64,000 bases of DNA, taken from NCBI RefSeq assembly GCF_000347635.1, contig NC_020514.1, positions 4,278,001 through 4,342,000 on the forward strand. Direction: 5' to 3'. Origin of the DNA: Paraglaciecola psychrophila 170 (GTDB lineage: Bacteria; Pseudomonadota; Gammaproteobacteria; Enterobacterales; Alteromonadaceae). Positions 9,012-17,409 of this stretch are shown here, piece after piece. The notes below the pieces were generated by a model. That model made no database searches, was not told the DNA's origin, and saw only the letters and a list, made by a program, of their open reading frames with translations. The position numbers and the translations under genes are program-made. Each line of letters opens with the position of its first letter. Position 1 is the first letter of the stretch.

Positions 9012-10422
9012 TTTGTGCCGAAAGTTGGTCAGAAATTTCTGCATGTCGTGTTTTGTTTAAATCGTATTTTGTGGCGATATACGCAGCGATGAGATAAATC
9101 ACAAAGGGCAAAGGCCCTGCAATTAAACCTAAGTTGAAAATGGTTTGCTCAGTGACCATCGATACATCCACCTGTTTTGGAAAAGCGATCAGGTCGAGCC
9201 CGATGCCAGCAAACAAAGTACCTAGTCCGAAAGTGGCTTTTTGAGCAAACGAATTGGCCGCAAAAAATAGACCTTCCTGACGTTTACCTGTATTGCTTGC
9301 ATGTAAGTCAGCAATATCTGCCAACATAGAGCCGATGACTATGCCTGCAGCAATAAAGAAGCTATAACCAACTACATAAGTCGCAAAAAGTATTGGCATA
9401 ATTAACGGAGAGCCGTTTTCAGGCATAACGCTTAACAAACGTAAATATATAGGGCTAAAACTAAAGATTGTTGCCACCAGTAAGCAGGCAACCAAGCTGG
9501 GCATTTTATCAATACGTTTAGACAATACTGGGGCAATAATAGATGCCGGTATTAAGCCCACTATTATGGTCAGCGTTAATAAAGATATTTCAGCCGTGGA
9601 TAGTTCAAAAAAGTAACTGCCGATATATAACATGAAGGTTGCCCCTGCCCCACCAGCAATCATTGTCATGATCTGTACCGTAAAGATAATCCGAAAGGGT
9701 CTTAACTTCAGCGCTTCGGCAAAGGCCTTAAAGCTGCGGCTCAAATCTACTTTCTTTTGATTTTCAGGTGCTTTAGGTAAGTATGGAATAGTGTGTTTGG
9801 TGCCAAGAATACAAAGGATCATTGCCACAAAAGCGATGATCCCCGCTAATGCACCTAAGCTACTGTAACCTTCAACATTTAGCATGCCATTAGGATAGGC
9901 TTCTGATGCTTTAAAAAACGAATTAAGGGCCACAACCGACAGAGTGATGCCACCTACAAAACCTAAAAAGGTGCGATAACTGACTATTTTAGTGCGCTCT
10001 TGATAGTCTTGGCTTAATTCTGCACCCAAGGCATTGTGAGGCACATTAAACATTGTTAACAAAACCCTAACAACAATTGACCAGCCCAATAACCACAAAA
10101 ATAACCCTTGAGGGTCAAGACCTACAGGCGGTGAAAACAACATATATAGAGATAAAGGAAAAGGAATAACCGCAGCGATCATAAACGGATGACGACGTCC
10201 CCACTTCGAATGCCAATTATCAGATATATCCCCCATTAACGGGTCGGTAACGGCATCAACCACTAAAGCAATTAACGCCGCAAACCCAGCCATAATAGCG
10301 GGCATTCCCAATACCTGACTGAAATAAAACACTACAAATGACTGGAAGGCAGTATCTTTGACGCCTTGCGACATCTGACCTACTCCATAAGCTGTTTTTG
10401 TAAAAAAAGTTAGCTTCAACAT
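9001..10422 (-). CDS. MFS transporter, GPH (glycoside-pentoside-hexuronide) type
   Basis: A 473-residue inner-membrane transporter with about 12 hydrophobic segments. The N-terminal part (YGVGQMSQGVKDTAFQSFV, then VDAVTDPLMGDISD and SKWGRRHPF near residues 57-80) is the signature of the MelB-like GPH branch of the major facilitator superfamily. These carriers use cation symport. It is transcribed divergently from the carboxylesterase, and the shared intergenic region carries the 18-bp quasi-palindrome also found before the acyl-CoA ligase. A role in uptake of the cluster's substrate is inferred; the substrate need not be a sugar. Confidence 0.88.
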   Translation of the reverse strand: MLKLTFFTKTAYGVGQMSQGVKDTAFQSFVVFYFSQVLGMPAIMAGFAALIALVVDAVTDPLMGDISDNWHSKWGRRHPFMIAAVIPFPLSLYMLFSPPVGLDPQGLFLWLLGWSIVVRVLLTMFNVPHNALGAELSQDYQERTKIVSYRTFLGFVGGITLSVVALNSFFKASEAYPNGMLNVEGYSSLGALAGIIAFVAMILCILGTKHTIPYLPKAPENQKKVDLSRSFKAFAEALKLRPFRIIFTVQIMTMIAGGAGATFMLYIGSYFFELSTAEISLLTLTIIVGLIPASIIAPVLSKRIDKMPSLVACLLVATIFSFSPIYLRLLSVMPENGSPLIMPILFATYVVGYSFFIAAGIVIGSMLADIADLHASNTGKRQEGLFFAANSFAQKATFGLGTLFAGIGLDLIAFPKQVDVSMVTEQTIFNLGLIAGPLPFVIYLIAAYIATKYDLNKTRHAEISDQLSAQKTT

Positions 10423-10490
10423 GTATTTTCACTCATTAAATTTTATAGCTACGCCGCTTGGTATTCTTTTACGATGCAGCAATTCTAAAT

Positions 10491-10508
10491 TTGAACTTAC
10501 AGTATGTT
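10491..10508. promoter_or_regulatory. Candidate operator, copy 1
   Basis: The 18-bp string TTGAACTTACAGTATGTT lies between the divergent MFS and carboxylesterase genes and is repeated exactly at 17187-17204. Its core ACTTACAGTATGT is a near palindrome (AC-TAC-GTA-GT positions symmetric). It is a candidate site for the tandem TetR regulator of this cluster. Confidence 0.55.
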
Positions 10509-10650
10509 AAATTTACTTACAAGAATTATTTAACAAATTTTACATTTAATTAGCAAATCAGATGAGACTAAATTTTGATATGAAAATCTTGCTTGCACGA
10601 TATTTGAACTATTGGTATGTTTTATTTCTATTAAGTCTTTTGGTGGGTTT

Positions 10651-12120
10651 ATGGGCATTAACATTCAACAGTTTTTAGGCGTTTGTTACTCAACTTCAAT
10701 AGCCGATGAAAAACGTTGGCAAGCTTCTGAGGTGCGAAGTAAAGTATCAACAGAGTTAGCAAATATTGGTCCAGTCGCTCCGCAACTGACTTCAATCAAT
10801 CCAATTACAATGTTACCTAATATTGCTTTTAAGCAAAACGAAGAGTGTTTAAACCTCAATATTTTCACACCCGACTTAGATAAAAACTTGCCGGTAATGG
10901 TGTGGATACACGGAGGTGGTTTTCAAAGTGGTAGTGCATCGTTACCAGAATACGACGGCACAAAATTAGCAACTGCCGGCAATATGGTAGTGGTATCAAT
11001 CAGCTATCGATTGGCATGTTTAGGGTTTCTTCGGCTTTGCGATCTCAGTCATGGCGTTATTCCATCGACGGGAAATGAGGGACTAGGAGATCAAATAACT
11101 GCGTTGAGGTGGATCCAAAACAACATTCATCATTTTGGTGGAGACAAAAATAACGTCACCCTATTTGGAGAATCAGCTGGCGCCATGAGCATTGCCTGTT
11201 TGTTGGGATCTCCAGTGGCGAATACACTATTTCACAAAGCAATTTTACAAAGTGGTGCTGGGCATACTTATTCTTCTGTAGAAAAGGCAAATAAGGTTGC
11301 TGCTGAGTTCATCAATAGTACCAATCAGCTAGGTTTTACACTAGACCAGCTTCCTAGTTTAAGCAGTGACGCATTACTGAGAATACAAGCGCACTTTTTG
11401 GCGCGACCTGATGTCTATCAAAAATTTGGTATTTTGCCCTTCACTCCTGTGATTGAAAATCAATTATTGCCTCAGCCTCCCCATGTGGCTATTGCGCAAG
11501 GTAAGGCAAAACACATTACATTGATGGCAGGCACCAATACTGATGAATGGACATTTTTTGCTGCTTTATTACAGCAAGATATAGCTTCAAAAGAAGCACT
11601 GAATGACTCTATATCACAATTAATTGATGCTGAGGGAATTGACAGATGTTTGACACAAATAAACGAACAACTAAATAGCCGAAATCGCCCAATTAACTTC
11701 CAAAACCAATTAAGTGAGGTGTATTGTGAATTTTGGTTTACACAACCCTGCCATCGACTACTAGACAACCAGATAAAAGCAGGAGGACGCGCCTTTCGAT
11801 ATAAACTGGGCAGGCGATCTCCCAAAGAACAATTTGGCTGCACCCATGCTGCTGATATAGGGTTTGTATTTGACATAACAGATGCGCATTTCCACGGGCA
11901 GGAACCAAGAGTGTCGCAATTAGTCCATGAAATTCAAAGTAGTTGGGCTGCCTTTGCCCATAATGACACCCCAGCTACAACAGAAAACCCATGGCCGAGT
12001 TACGAAGAAAATATGTGCTATATGTTGTTTGATCACCAGCACAGTTACTTGACTGAGCATAGTCCCAAATCCATTGATTTTTGGTCCCGTGTCAGCGATC
12101 AAAAGCTGGCCTCATTTTAA
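10651..12120 (+). CDS. Carboxylesterase type B
   Basis: About 489 residues of the type B carboxylesterase/cholinesterase family, hydrolysing a carboxylic ester. The oxyanion segment VMVWIHGGGFQSGSAS, the nucleophile elbow FGESAGAMS, an acidic residue in AGTNTDEWTFF and a histidine in GCTHAADIGFVF supply a complete catalytic set. The ATG at 10651 with GGTGGG just upstream is preferred to an in-frame ATG at 10612, which would add 13 residues. No signal peptide is evident, so it is probably cytoplasmic. It leads a plus-strand group with the SGNH hydrolase (6 bp gap) and a secreted alpha/beta hydrolase. Confidence 0.88.
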   Translation: MGINIQQFLGVCYSTSIADEKRWQASEVRSKVSTELANIGPVAPQLTSINPITMLPNIAFKQNEECLNLNIFTPDLDKNLPVMVWIHGGGFQSGSASLPEYDGTKLATAGNMVVVSISYRLACLGFLRLCDLSHGVIPSTGNEGLGDQITALRWIQNNIHHFGGDKNNVTLFGESAGAMSIACLLGSPVANTLFHKAILQSGAGHTYSSVEKANKVAAEFINSTNQLGFTLDQLPSLSSDALLRIQAHFLARPDVYQKFGILPFTPVIENQLLPQPPHVAIAQGKAKHITLMAGTNTDEWTFFAALLQQDIASKEALNDSISQLIDAEGIDRCLTQINEQLNSRNRPINFQNQLSEVYCEFWFTQPCHRLLDNQIKAGGRAFRYKLGRRSPKEQFGCTHAADIGFVFDITDAHFHGQEPRVSQLVHEIQSSWAAFAHNDTPATTENPWPSYEENMCYMLFDHQHSYLTEHSPKSIDFWSRVSDQKLASF

Positions 12121-12126
12121 TCCATT

Positions 12127-12663
12127 ATGACAAATAACGCCCTACCTATGCCATATGATATTTCCATGATTGGAAGCAGTATTTTTGAATCTTGGGGCAC
12201 ACCTCAATGGGGGCAACTTTCTATATCGAACCAGGCCGTGCGCAGCTCCAAAACTGATTTTTGGTTACATCATGATTTGAGTACCATTCCCGATGCTCAT
12301 CACATTCTAGTTTATTGTGGTAGTAACGATCTTATTTTTGGCAATAACAGTGAACAGATTATGGCTAATCTTCATGGTTTAATCACCAACTTGTCTGTTC
12401 AGTTTCCAAAATCTCAAATAGGTTATTTTTCAATTCTAAATTGTCCACAGAAACAAGCAGCCAAACAATTACCCATTATCGAACAGATTAATACCCATAT
12501 GCGGCAACAGGCTGGCAAGCAATACCACTATTTTGAATTTAATGACGCCGTTCATAATCAGTCCAAATGGTTTGCTGATGACGGCCTGCACTTAACCCCA
12601 GAGGCCTACCAAATGCTGAATGAATTTTACCAACCTGTTATTCAAAAATGGATTGGGTATTAG
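12127..12663 (+). CDS. SGNH/GDSL-type hydrolase
   Basis: A 178-residue protein with the block order of SGNH hydrolases: block I MIGSSIFESWG (catalytic Ser), block III CGSNDLIFGN (Asn) and block V DGLHLTPEAY (Asp and His). This family deacylates or de-esterifies small esters, lipids or carbohydrate esters. It has no signal peptide. It starts 6 bp after the carboxylesterase stop and is probably co-transcribed with it. The substrate is unknown. Confidence 0.82.
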   Translation: MTNNALPMPYDISMIGSSIFESWGTPQWGQLSISNQAVRSSKTDFWLHHDLSTIPDAHHILVYCGSNDLIFGNNSEQIMANLHGLITNLSVQFPKSQIGYFSILNCPQKQAAKQLPIIEQINTHMRQQAGKQYHYFEFNDAVHNQSKWFADDGLHLTPEAYQMLNEFYQPVIQKWIGY

Positions 12664-12721
12664 CAGTACGACCCTATTAAATTCCAAGAACAGATTACCA
12701 ATTACTTTCCAAAGGATCGTT

Positions 12722-13699
12722 ATGTTGAATATTAATAACCAAACAACACCACTTATTTCTTTACTGATGTTTTGCATAACATTGACTTTTAGCAGCCTAA
12801 GTACGGCAACAAGCATCAAGGATGTAGATCACCAAGAAGTGACGGTCTGGAGTCAAGGTGTTCGTCTGGCTGCTGACATTTATAAGCCCAAAGGGTTAAC
12901 CGCTGACCAAAAGCTACCGGGTATTTTATTGGTCCCTGGTTGGGGAGGCAGTAAGGAGAATTTAAAAAAGAACTATGGTCCTCATTTTGCCGAACTTGGC
13001 TTTATTGTGCTCGCTTTTGATTATAAAAGCTGGGGGAAAAGTGATGGCCCTATTTTGCCCTCCAAAGCCTTAGCCCATTCCGAAGAAGCCATAAAACTAG
13101 ATATCAATGTAACGCATGTTCGCAAGGTGGTTGAACCATTTTCCATGTTAGCCGATGTGCGGGCTGCTTTACATTATCTTGGCGGCGAGCCACAAGTCAT
13201 GCCTAATAACCTAGGTATATGGGGTACCAGCCTCGGTGGCGGATTAGCCATGATAATGGCCGCTAGTGATGACCGTATTAAGGTATTGGTTGATCAGATG
13301 GGACCGGTAAATTATGTGCATAATCTTCGGGAAATGCCTGCCGAAATGGCCCGTAAAATCGAAACATTAACCGCACGAGGCATACTGCCACCCTATCCTG
13401 ACGCAAGCATGGCTAAAAACCCTGCGCTTAAGGGTTACCCTAATTGGGCAGCGATGAAACGCTTTAACCCGATGAATTACGTCGACCAGTTAAACGTTCC
13501 CACACTGATAATTGATGCTGAAAATGAAACGTTATTTGACCGTACTCAAAATGGCGTTCTGCTGCACAACAGTATTAAAGACCGTCTAGAAGCTAAGTAT
13601 ATTGTCTATCCAGGCGGACATTACGACTTGTACAAAGGGGACAATCAAAAGTCAGCGTTTAAAGAAGCCTCTGATTGGTTGGTCAAATATTTAAAGTAG
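12722..13699 (+). CDS. Exported alpha/beta hydrolase
   Basis: A 325-residue alpha/beta hydrolase. The chosen ATG at 12722 has AAGGAT 6 bp upstream and gives a signal peptide (LISLLMFCITLTFSSLSTATS); an upstream in-frame start would overlap the SGNH gene. The cap strand GVRLAADIYKPKG and the nucleophile elbow WGTSLGGGLAM near residue 170 resemble dienelactone-hydrolase and S15-peptidase-like proteins; the acid and His are in IIDAENETLF and YPGGHYDLY. It is probably periplasmic. It is third in the plus-strand hydrolase group. Confidence 0.82.
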   Translation: MLNINNQTTPLISLLMFCITLTFSSLSTATSIKDVDHQEVTVWSQGVRLAADIYKPKGLTADQKLPGILLVPGWGGSKENLKKNYGPHFAELGFIVLAFDYKSWGKSDGPILPSKALAHSEEAIKLDINVTHVRKVVEPFSMLADVRAALHYLGGEPQVMPNNLGIWGTSLGGGLAMIMAASDDRIKVLVDQMGPVNYVHNLREMPAEMARKIETLTARGILPPYPDASMAKNPALKGYPNWAAMKRFNPMNYVDQLNVPTLIIDAENETLFDRTQNGVLLHNSIKDRLEAKYIVYPGGHYDLYKGDNQKSAFKEASDWLVKYLK

Positions 13700-13750
13700 T
13701 AGGATTTGAACGATGACAGAATATTCGTATCCATGTATTTCTAATTTTCT

Positions 13751-13805
13751 AGTTTGATTATGAACAAACCATACGTTTTAACTCTGAAATGTCCATAATC
13801 AAACT
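13751..13805. terminator. Inverted repeat between convergent genes
   Basis: Perfect 12-bp arms (AGTTTGATTATG at 13751-13762 and CATAATCAAACT at 13794-13805) enclose a 31-nt loop between the convergent alpha/beta hydrolase and SDR genes. A bidirectional transcription stop is the simplest reading, but there is no clean T tract. Confidence 0.4.
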
Positions 13806-13839
13806 AATTAGTTTGTCATCTTTTTTGTATTACAAAGCA

Positions 13840-14760
13840 TTAATTAGCACTCAAATCGACACCCAATGAGGCTGCCGCTTTAGCGACATATTTATTGGTT
13901 TGCATCCAGCCAGCTTTTAGTTCTTCTGCTTTAGTTTGGTCTTCAAGTGCATCCCAACTGGCTAACAAGTTTTCTGGCGTTTGTTGCTCGGGTGATAAAT
14001 AAATACCGTCAGTTTCTTTAATAATTGCTCTGGCGTATCCCCCTGCCCCGCAGCCTAAAATAGTGCGATTAGGTGCGTTTTCTGCCACTAATGCTAACAA
14101 CCCAGTAGTAACCGATTCTACTGTCATAAGTTCCAATACACGTTTGTCTTTAATCAGTTCTTCTGTCATGGCTGTTCGGGCTGTAGGTGATAAACAATTG
14201 ACCTGAATATTATTTTTTTGACCTTCAATACACAGCGTGTTCATTAAACCCACTACAGCCATTTTGGCAGCACCGTAGTTTGCCTGACCAAAGTTACCGT
14301 ATAATCCTGAAGAAGAAGTAGTCATGACAATACGACCATAGTTTTGTTGCTTCATGATACCCCACACTGCTTTAGTGCAATTAGCCGCCCCCATGAGATG
14401 CACATCAATAACGAGTTGAAAGTCTTCGATAGGCATATTAGCAAAAGATTTATCTCTTAATATGCCAGCATTGTTGACTAAAATATCGATTCGGCCCCAT
14501 TTTTCCATCGCCTGCTCGACCATGGTTTGCACTTGTTGCATGTTGGCAACGTTGGCACCATTAACCATTGCTTCACCACCCGCCTTCTCAATTTCTGCTA
14601 CTACAGCTAAAGACCCTTCAGACATTGAGCCATCTGTTGCGGCCAAATCATTGACCACCACTTTTGCACCTCTTGCTGCTAAAGCCAATGCGTGAGAGCG
14701 GCCTAAACCTGCGCCTGCGCCTGTCACTATTGCTACTTGGTTGTCGTATCTAATTGTCAT
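13840..14760 (-). CDS. SDR dehydrogenase, 3-hydroxyacyl-CoA (MFE-2-like) type
   Basis: A 306-residue short-chain dehydrogenase whose N-terminus (YDNQVAIVTGAGAGLGRSHALALAARGAKVVVND) matches the dehydrogenase domain of peroxisomal-type multifunctional enzyme 2 and its bacterial relatives. NNAG is near residue 90, catalytic Ser in TTSSSGLYG and YGAAK near 160. Asp in VVNDL indicates NAD binding. Next to a MaoC hydratase and an acyl-CoA ligase, it most likely oxidises a 3-hydroxyacyl-CoA (inference). The MaoC gene is 64 bp upstream on the same strand. Confidence 0.87.
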   Translation of the reverse strand: MTIRYDNQVAIVTGAGAGLGRSHALALAARGAKVVVNDLAATDGSMSEGSLAVVAEIEKAGGEAMVNGANVANMQQVQTMVEQAMEKWGRIDILVNNAGILRDKSFANMPIEDFQLVIDVHLMGAANCTKAVWGIMKQQNYGRIVMTTSSSGLYGNFGQANYGAAKMAVVGLMNTLCIEGQKNNIQVNCLSPTARTAMTEELIKDKRVLELMTVESVTTGLLALVAENAPNRTILGCGAGGYARAIIKETDGIYLSPEQQTPENLLASWDALEDQTKAEELKAGWMQTNKYVAKAAASLGVDLSAN

Positions 14761-14824
14761 AAGGTTCTCAAATATTAAAGGGTTAATGTAAAGGGCTAAT
14801 CGATAAGGCGAGCGTACGAGTATT

Positions 14825-15289
14825 TTACGGATTAATGATAGTCATAGTTAACCACTGTGCAGTTAATGCAGGTTTATCGACTGATTCGATTTCAATGCTG
14901 ACATCCCAAGTGAGTAAGAATTGCCCAGGTCTCTTTTCAAGCACATGAGCCAATACCATATGCCCCCGAATTTTACTGTTGACGTTTACAGGATGTAAAA
15001 ACCGAATTTTGTCAAAACCATAATTTAATCCCATCAGAGTATTTGTAATATTCACCCCAGCGTCGTAGGCAACGGCCGACAACAAAGAGAGGGATAAAAA
15101 GCCATGGGCAATAGTGCTGCCAAAAGGCGTCTGCTTTGCCTTAACGGGGTCAATATGAATAAATTGATGATCGTGAGTCGCATCAGCAAAGATATCTATT
15201 TGCTCTTGAGTAATAGTAAACCAGCGTGACACGCCGGTCTTTTTGCCAACATAGTCAGTTAAATCTTTTGCTTGCATTGTGATTGTCAT
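14825..15289 (-). CDS. MaoC family (R)-specific enoyl-CoA hydratase
   Basis: A 154-residue single hot-dog protein. The hydratase-2 motif appears as FADATHDHQFIHID with the catalytic Asp and His, followed by GSTIAHGFLSLSLL. Members hydrate trans-2-enoyl-CoA to (R)-3-hydroxyacyl-CoA, which the adjacent MFE-2-like SDR could oxidise; this pairing mirrors the fused MFE-2 enzyme. It lies between the SDR (64 bp downstream) and the acyl-CoA ligase (36 bp upstream), and the three probably form one transcript. Confidence 0.88.
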   Translation of the reverse strand: MTITMQAKDLTDYVGKKTGVSRWFTITQEQIDIFADATHDHQFIHIDPVKAKQTPFGSTIAHGFLSLSLLSAVAYDAGVNITNTLMGLNYGFDKIRFLHPVNVNSKIRGHMVLAHVLEKRPGQFLLTWDVSIEIESVDKPALTAQWLTMTIINP

Positions 15290-15325
15290 GGAAAATTTCT
15301 ACCTCTGTTTACTTGCCAGTATGCT

Positions 15326-17086
15326 TTAGAGCAATTTCTGATAATGGGTTTTCAACCCTCGCTTGTCAATTTTACCCGAGCCTAAACGGGGTAACTTTTG
15401 GTCAACCAGCCAAATTTTACTGGGCACTTTAAAGTGGGCAATTAAACTAGTGAGAAATGAGCTCAGGCTATCTTCATCAATTTCTTTGATATTTTTAACA
15501 TAAACAACTGCACCAGGCACTTCGCCCAAACGAGGGTCAGGTAAAGCAAATACAGAGGTTTCAATCACTTGATTATGTTTATACAGTGCAGATTCAACCT
15601 CAAAACAAGATATGTTTTCACCACCTCGAATAATAATATCCTTGATCCTGTCCACAATATAAATAAATCCGTCTTCATCTAAAAAACCAAGATCACCCGT
15701 CTTAAAATACCCATTTGAAAAAGCAGCGTCTGTTGCCGCATTATCTCGCCAATAACCACTAATATTAGCAATACTTTTTATCGCAATTTCACCCACCTGG
15801 CCTTGAGGCAATAATTGATTAGCATCGTTAAAAATCTGCACATCGACAATAGGCGGTGTAGGTAAACCTGCACTTGTTGGTTTGGCTAAATACTCAACTG
15901 GACCATTGACTGCGCCCAATGCATTGGTTTCAGTTAGGCCGTATCCACAGCTCGGGTTACCTTGGACAAACGACTGACATATTTTTCGAACATGTTCGGG
16001 GGCTCTTGCCGCGCCACCCGCACAAATGTCCAATAATGACGTTAAATCATATTGGTGTTTTTGTGGGTGATTCATCAACTCCATAGACATAGTGGGCACA
16101 CCGTTAAAATATGTCACACGTTCTTTTTCGATAAGTATTAAGGCCAGTTCAGCATCCCAATAAGGCATCATTATCGTTTTACGACCAATCAGCAAAGATA
16201 ACAAAAACAAAGTGTGACAACCCGTCACATGGAATAGCGGCACTGTCATCAATGCTGCTGGAGGATATGCAGGATCAACATTCGCAGTACCATTAGCTAT
16301 ACCCGCGGCGGCCCCCAGCATAAGCCAAGTATTTAAGGCGGTTAATATACTTTCATGGGTGGAAACTGCACCTTTGGGTAAACCGGTAGAACCAGAGGTA
16401 TAAAATATGCTGGCAGTATCGTTAAGTAGAACATCGTCTGATGAAATTGTAGCTTTGGTGGGATTAATATAGGTTTTGTTTTGGGTGTGACTTGCGATAA
16501 AACTTTTGATCTTGCGCATCAAACACAAATCATTGCCTTGTTGCTCATTAGGCCTAGCTATCAGACACGGCAGGTTAATTTGTTGAAGTGACGCTTGAAG
16601 TATGTCGTAACGTTTATCGTCTGTTATCACCAGCAAAGCCTGAGAGTGCTGAATAACATGCAACAACTCTTGTTGCGACCACCATGCATTAATAGGCACA
16701 GCCACAGCCCCAAGCATAGTGATGCCCATGAAAGAAACTATCCATTCCGGATAATTACGCATAGCGATGACCACTTTATCGCCTCTTTTTATATCGTATT
16801 GGTCTCTTAACACTTCACGAAAAGATAGGGCTAGTTGGTATAACGCTTCAAAGCTGTAACGTTCATCCTGATATACCAAAAAGTCAACTTGCCCATGTGT
16901 ATCAGCAGCCTTTTTAAACATGTCTCCCAAATTATTGGGTAATGTCAAAAATGCTGGATAAGTGACACCGTTTCGTACCTTGTTGAAGACCTCAAAGGCC
17001 CCTTTAGGGGCTGTAATATTATAAATTTCCTTCACCACTGATTTCGCAGAAGCCTGATCAATTAAAATATCCTGATTTTGCAGCAT
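15326..17086 (-). CDS. AMP-dependent acyl-CoA synthetase/ligase
   Basis: About 586 residues of the ANL adenylating family, activating a carboxylic acid with ATP and CoA. The P-loop motif FYTSGSTGLPKGA, the CGYGLTETNA motif and the hinge/C-terminal motifs YFKTGDLGFLDEDGF and DRIKDIIIRGGENISCFEVE are all present, with the C-terminal lysine in PRLGSGKIDKRGL. An in-frame ATG at 17119 would add 11 residues; neither start has a strong ribosome site. It heads the ligase-MaoC-SDR transcript. The 18-bp candidate operator is 101 bp upstream of the chosen start. Confidence 0.9.
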   Translation of the reverse strand: MLQNQDILIDQASAKSVVKEIYNITAPKGAFEVFNKVRNGVTYPAFLTLPNNLGDMFKKAADTHGQVDFLVYQDERYSFEALYQLALSFREVLRDQYDIKRGDKVVIAMRNYPEWIVSFMGITMLGAVAVPINAWWSQQELLHVIQHSQALLVITDDKRYDILQASLQQINLPCLIARPNEQQGNDLCLMRKIKSFIASHTQNKTYINPTKATISSDDVLLNDTASIFYTSGSTGLPKGAVSTHESILTALNTWLMLGAAAGIANGTANVDPAYPPAALMTVPLFHVTGCHTLFLLSLLIGRKTIMMPYWDAELALILIEKERVTYFNGVPTMSMELMNHPQKHQYDLTSLLDICAGGAARAPEHVRKICQSFVQGNPSCGYGLTETNALGAVNGPVEYLAKPTSAGLPTPPIVDVQIFNDANQLLPQGQVGEIAIKSIANISGYWRDNAATDAAFSNGYFKTGDLGFLDEDGFIYIVDRIKDIIIRGGENISCFEVESALYKHNQVIETSVFALPDPRLGEVPGAVVYVKNIKEIDEDSLSSFLTSLIAHFKVPSKIWLVDQKLPRLGSGKIDKRGLKTHYQKLL

Positions 17087-17186
17087 TATTTCTATATTCC
17101 AGCAAATGACCGAATTCATCTCAAAGCAATAGTCGATAACAATTACACCGCTTTAGTTAGAAATTATAGATCGAGAATTCAATAAT

Positions 17187-17204
17187 TTGAACTTACAGTA
17201 TGTT
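17187..17204. promoter_or_regulatory. Candidate operator, copy 2
   Basis: This string is identical over 18 bp to 10491-10508 and sits in the divergent promoter region between the acyl-CoA ligase and the tandem TetR gene. TetR proteins commonly bind near their own divergent promoters, which makes this a candidate autoregulatory and cluster operator. Confidence 0.58.
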
Positions 17205-17409
17205 TATATATCTATCAAGTATTTAGAGCTTAAAGTTAATCAGTTGTTATCTATGTTTATATTTTATTGAATAAAATATTGTCAGTGAAAAATTGTAAGA
17301 TAATAAAGAAATGTCTTAATGTGACCTAGTCGTTGTGCATTCAAAATAGATAACATACACTCAAAATTGAACATTGAGTATAATTATTGACTAGGTCTAA
17401 ACGATAGAT

